A stretch of 64,000 nucleotides of DNA from contig NZ_LR962863.1 of the NCBI RefSeq assembly GCF_900458895.1, positions 1,364,001 through 1,428,000 on the forward strand, read 5' to 3'. Each line of letters opens with the position of its first letter. The stretch's first letter is position 1. Position numbers and translations under genes: made by a program. Shown here one piece after another: positions 60,605 to 64,000 of the stretch. Under the pieces are notes generated by a model that made no database searches, was not told the DNA's origin, and saw only the letters and a program-made list of their open reading frames with translations. This stretch comes from Staphylococcus schleiferi (GTDB lineage: Bacteria; Bacillota; Bacilli; Staphylococcales; Staphylococcaceae).

Positions 60605-63391
60605 ATGAAGAACGATAAACAGGTGACAGAGGCACCTGTAAACTTTGGAACAAATTTAGGATTAATTTTAGAACTTTATGATCAATATTTAGATGATCCT
60701 AGTTCTGTTACTGAAGATTTACAAGTTCTCTTTAGTACAATTAAAGACGGTGAAGCAACAGTTTCATCAACATATCAATCAAGCTCAGGGGATAGCACAA
60801 TAAAACGTGTTATGCGATTAATTGATAATATTAGACAGTATGGTCATTTAGAGGCTGATATTTATCCTGTAAACGCGCCTCAACGTACGAATATTCCTAA
60901 ATTAAATCCAGAAGACTTTAATTTAGATCAACAAACACTTGAGGGCATCTCAGCAGAAATCGTTTCTGACCATTTTAAGGATATTTATGATAATGCGTAT
61001 GAAGCCATAGTGAGAATGGAAAAACGTTACAAAGGTCCTATTGCTTTTGAATATACACATATTAATAATAATAAAGAACGTGTATGGCTGAAACGTAGAA
61101 TTGAGACACCTTATAAAGCAAGCCTCAACAAAGAAGAAAAAATTAAACTATTTAAACTTCTCGCACACGTAGAGGGGTTTGAGAAATACCTTCACAAAAA
61201 CTTCGTAGGTGCAAAAAGATTTTCAATCCAAGGTGTAAATACCCTCGTGCCTATGATCACTCAAACAATTAAACGTGCAGCAGAAGAACAAATTACAAAT
61301 ATACAAATTGGTATGGCACATCGCGGGCGTTTAAATGTGCTAACCCATGTACTTAAAAAGCCTTACGAAATGATGCTTTCTGAGTTTATGCATACTGATC
61401 CGATGAAGTTTTTACCTGAAGATGGCAGTTTAAAAATCACTTCAGGTTGGACAGGAGACGTGAAGTATCATTTAGGTGGCATTAAAACAATTAAAGAACA
61501 CGGCTTCGAACAACGCATCACATTAGCAAATAACCCTAGCCATCTTGAAGTTGTGGCACCTGTTGTCACTGGACGCACGAGAGCCGCACAAGATCGCACT
61601 GATGGCTCAAGTCAAATTAAGACAGATCACAATAGTGCAATGCCAATCATCGTGCATGGTGATGCTGCTTATCCGGGGCAAGGTGTCAATTTTGAAACAA
61701 TGAACTTGGGTAACTTGAATGGTTTCTCAACTGGAGGTACTTTGCATATTATTACAAATAACCGTATTGGTTTTACAACCGATCCAGAAGATGGCCGTTC
61801 AACAACTTATGCAACAGACGTCGCTAAAGGTTATGACGTTCCAATACTACATGTGAATGCAGATAATGTAGAAGCTACAATTGAAGCTATCGATATTGCT
61901 ATGGAATTTAGAAAGACATTCAACAAAGATGTCGTTATTGATTTAGTAGGTTATCGTCGTTTCGGTCACAATGAAATGGACGAGCCAACACTTACAAATC
62001 CATTACCATATAAAGAAATTAAAAAGCATGACACTTCAGAAGTCATTTACGGTCAACAATTGGTGGATGAAGGTGTGATTAGTCAAGATGAGATGGATGA
62101 AGTGATTGAAGGCGTACAAAAAGAAATGCATCAAGCACACGATAAAATCGATAAAAAAGATACAAATAACAATACTGACATGGCAATGCCTGAAAGTATT
62201 GCAAAACCGTTAGCGAATAATGATTCTGAATTATCGCTTGAAAGATTAAAAGAAATTAATGAAGCAATGCTTACTTATCCTGAAGCATTTAATGTCTTTA
62301 AAAAGTTAAATCGTATTCTCGAACAACGTAGAGAACCTTTTGAAAAAGAAGGGGGGCTCGTGGATTGGGCACATGCTGAGCAACTGGCTTTTGCTACAGT
62401 GATGCAAGAAGGAATCCCAATTCGTATGACAGGTCAAGACTGCGAGCGTGGTACATTTAGTCATCGTCATGCAGTATTACATGATCAAGAAAACGGAGAA
62501 ACATACATTCCGTTACAACATGTACCTGATCAAAAAGCAACTTTTGATATTCATAATTCACCATTATCAGAAGCTGCTGTAGTTGGCTTTGAATATGGAT
62601 ACAATGTAGAAAATCCATCATCTTTCAATATTTGGGAAGCACAATTCGGTGATTTTTCAAATATGGCACAAATGTATTATGATAACTTTATTTTCTCAAG
62701 CAATGCAAAATGGGGAGAACGTTCAGGATTGACATTCTTCTTACCACACGCATTTGAAGGGCAAGGTCCCGAACACTCATCAGCACGTTTAGAACGCTTC
62801 TTACAACTAGCAGCAGAAAACAATATGACAGTATGTAACTTATCAAGTTCAAGTAACTATTTCCATTTGTTACGTGCACAAGCAGCAAGCTTAGGCACAG
62901 ATGCGATGAGACCTTTAGTATTAATGTCACCGAAAGGCTTGTTACGTAATAAAACCGTTGCACAGCCTATCGATGCATTTACAAGTGGTGGATTTGAACC
63001 TATTCTTGCGGAAAATCACGACGCAAATAAAATTAAAAAAGTCATTTTAGCATCAGGAAAAATGTTTATTGATTTGAAAGAACGTCTAAAAGAATCACCA
63101 AACGATGAAATTTTAATTGTCGCTGTTGAAAGACTTTATCCATTTCCAAAAGAAGAAATTGAGTCGCTATTAAAAACATTACCAAAACTTGAAACCATTG
63201 CATGGGTTCAAGAAGAACCACAAAACCAAGGTGCATGGTACTTTGTTCACCCTATTTTAAACGAACTTGCAGGGGATCAATATCAACTCATTTATCACGG
63301 CAGAAAACATCGTGCTGCACCTTCTGAGGGTGATGGAGAGATTCACAAACTTGTTCAAAATATCATTATTGAAAATAGTTTAAATATTTAG
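60605..63391 (+). CDS. odhA: 2-oxoglutarate dehydrogenase E1 component
   Basis: Thiamine-diphosphate E1 subunit that decarboxylates 2-oxoglutarate in the TCA cycle. The 928-residue protein has the N-terminal [21 protein letters not shown] region for complex assembly, AHRGRLNVL near residue 239, [11 protein letters not shown] near 348, [13 protein letters not shown] (ThDP/Mg-binding region) near 449, and the transketolase-like [15 protein letters not shown] near 615. ATG 60605 follows GGAGGGTGG; the longer frame to 60527 has no SD. odhB follows after 14 nt. Confidence 0.97.
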   Translation: MKNDKQVTEAPVNFGTNLGLILELYDQYLDDPSSVTEDLQVLFSTIKDGEATVSSTYQSSSGDSTIKRVMRLIDNIRQYGHLEADIYPVNAPQRTNIPKLNPEDFNLDQQTLEGISAEIVSDHFKDIYDNAYEAIVRMEKRYKGPIAFEYTHINNNKERVWLKRRIETPYKASLNKEEKIKLFKLLAHVEGFEKYLHKNFVGAKRFSIQGVNTLVPMITQTIKRAAEEQITNIQIGMAHRGRLNVLTHVLKKPYEMMLSEFMHTDPMKFLPEDGSLKITSGWTGDVKYHLGGIKTIKEHGFEQRITLANNPSHLEVVAPVVTGRTRAAQDRTDGSSQIKTDHNSAMPIIVHGDAAYPGQGVNFETMNLGNLNGFSTGGTLHIITNNRIGFTTDPEDGRSTTYATDVAKGYDVPILHVNADNVEATIEAIDIAMEFRKTFNKDVVIDLVGYRRFGHNEMDEPTLTNPLPYKEIKKHDTSEVIYGQQLVDEGVISQDEMDEVIEGVQKEMHQAHDKIDKKDTNNNTDMAMPESIAKPLANNDSELSLERLKEINEAMLTYPEAFNVFKKLNRILEQRREPFEKEGGLVDWAHAEQLAFATVMQEGIPIRMTGQDCERGTFSHRHAVLHDQENGETYIPLQHVPDQKATFDIHNSPLSEAAVVGFEYGYNVENPSSFNIWEAQFGDFSNMAQMYYDNFIFSSNAKWGERSGLTFFLPHAFEGQGPEHSSARLERFLQLAAENNMTVCNLSSSSNYFHLLRAQAASLGTDAMRPLVLMSPKGLLRNKTVAQPIDAFTSGGFEPILAENHDANKIKKVILASGKMFIDLKERLKESPNDEILIVAVERLYPFPKEEIESLLKTLPKLETIAWVQEEPQNQGAWYFVHPILNELAGDQYQLIYHGRKHRAAPSEGDGEIHKLVQNIIIENSLNI

Positions 63392-63405
63392 GGGGCATAT
63401 TTAAA

Positions 63406-64000
63406 ATGGCAGAGGTAAAAGTTCCAGAGTTAGCAGAATCAATTACAGAAGGTACCATTGCAGAATGGTTAAAACAAGTAGGTGACACAGTTGAAAAAGG
63501 TGAAGCCATACTTGAACTAGAAACGGATAAAGTAAACGTTGAAGTCGTTTCTGAAGAAGAAGGTACAATTCAAGAATTACTTGCAGAAGAAGGCGATACC
63601 GTTGAAGTCGGTCAAGCAATCGCTGTTGTAGGCGAAGGTGGCGCAAAAGCATCAAATAAAGATGATTCTAAAAAAGAAACATCGTCAAAAGAAAAAGATG
63701 ATCAACAAGAAAGCCCGTCTGATCAAAAAGCAGAAGAAAAATCAGATAAACAAAATGAAGTCGCACAAACAGCTTCAAATGAACGAATCAATGCCACACC
63801 GTCAGCAAGACGCGCTGCACGTGAAAAAGGCATCAGTTTGAGTGAAGTGAGTCGTAAAGCGAACGATGTTATTCGTAAAGAAGATGTTGCTCGTGGCCCT
63901 CAAGAACAACAAGCAACAAAATCAGCAGATAAGCAAAATGAATCAAAACCACAAGCACCACAAAATCCGAACAAACCAGTGATTCGTGAAAAAATGAGCC
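63406..64000 (+). CDS. odhB: Dihydrolipoyl succinyltransferase E2 component (partial)
   Basis: E2 core of the 2-oxoglutarate dehydrogenase complex, cut by the window edge (198 codons visible). An N-terminal lipoyl domain (residues 1-77) carries the lipoyl-lysine in [11 protein letters not shown] near residue 43. A Lys/Glu/Ser-rich hinge follows. The E1/E3-binding domain then begins at [18 protein letters not shown] near 128, followed by a second hinge. The catalytic domain lies beyond the window. SD AGGGGG precedes the ATG. Confidence 0.95.
   Translation, partial: MAEVKVPELAESITEGTIAEWLKQVGDTVEKGEAILELETDKVNVEVVSEEEGTIQELLAEEGDTVEVGQAIAVVGEGGAKASNKDDSKKETSSKEKDDQQESPSDQKAEEKSDKQNEVAQTASNERINATPSARRAAREKGISLSEVSRKANDVIRKEDVARGPQEQQATKSADKQNESKPQAPQNPNKPVIREKMS

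Overview
The window is chromosomal DNA from a low-GC Firmicute, almost certainly a Staphylococcus other than S. aureus. The gene order (fer, ypbB, recQ, ebpS, ypdA, ansA, cmk, rpsA, der, gpsA, hup, hepS-menG-hepT, ndk, aroCBA ... pbp2/recU, gpsB, rnpB ... cvfC, brxA, thyA, dfrA, msrAB, crr ... murG, arlRS, odhAB) is the staphylococcal core backbone as I remember it. Proteins resemble but clearly differ from S. aureus orthologues (recalled, not aligned). No tRNA, rRNA, prophage or CRISPR was seen. The only clear mobile DNA is one ISL3-family insertion sequence.

Layout. 0.4-7 kb: FMN riboswitch-ribU, ferredoxin, ypbB-recQ, elastin-binding protein ebpS, bacillithiol disulfide reductase ypdA. 7-16 kb: ansA, cmk, rpsA, der-gpsA, HU, the menaquinone side-chain operon hepS-menG-hepT, ndk. 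16-23.5 kb: aroC-aroB-aroA, then a TPR protein, a YpiB-like protein, a DUF1405 protein and a Zn-metallopeptidase. 23.56-25.05 kb: a complete IS with an 8-bp target duplication. 25-35 kb: MazG-like protein, bshA, cca, birA, dinG, asnS, dnaD, nth, ypoC. 35-42 kb: recU-pbp2 (minus strand), yppE-like, ypsA, gpsB, RNase P RNA, an RlmL-type methyltransferase, rarD. 42-50 kb: a double dynamin GTPase, a 5'-3' exonuclease, an RNase H-like protein, a preQ1-riboswitch-controlled queuosine-precursor transporter, a zinc-finger protein, cvfC, brxA. 50-58 kb: thyA, dfrA, degV-like, msrA-msrB, crr, yozE-like, ctpA, GNAT, murG, PAP2 phosphatase. 58-64 kb: a minus-strand sRNA matching the Fur-regulated IsrR, then arlRS and odhA-odhB (odhB runs off the end).

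How genes work together. Bacillithiol redox is spread over the window (bshA synthesis, brxA de-bacillithiolation, ypdA recycling). msrA-msrB add methionine repair. hepS/hepT make the heptaprenyl chain and menG does the last methylation of menaquinone. aroCBA feed chorismate, the menaquinone head-group precursor. thyA-dfrA couple dTMP synthesis to folate recycling. pbp2, gpsB, murG and recU link cell wall, division and chromosome processing.

Most noteworthy: (1) the isrR-like sRNA with two Fur boxes over a near-consensus promoter, C-rich tracts and a terminator shared with the convergent gene; (2) five genes in the first 16 kb (recQ, ebpS, ypdA, menG, hepT) each broken by one extra base in a short run, with none visible in the other 48 kb, which suggests local sequence error rather than true decay; (3) the preQ1-I and FMN riboswitches; (4) a leader hairpin that may bring a distant Shine-Dalgarno sequence close to the ypdA start; (5) an inward-reading terminator-like hairpin at the IS end; (6) a CcpA-type cre at the odhA transcription start.
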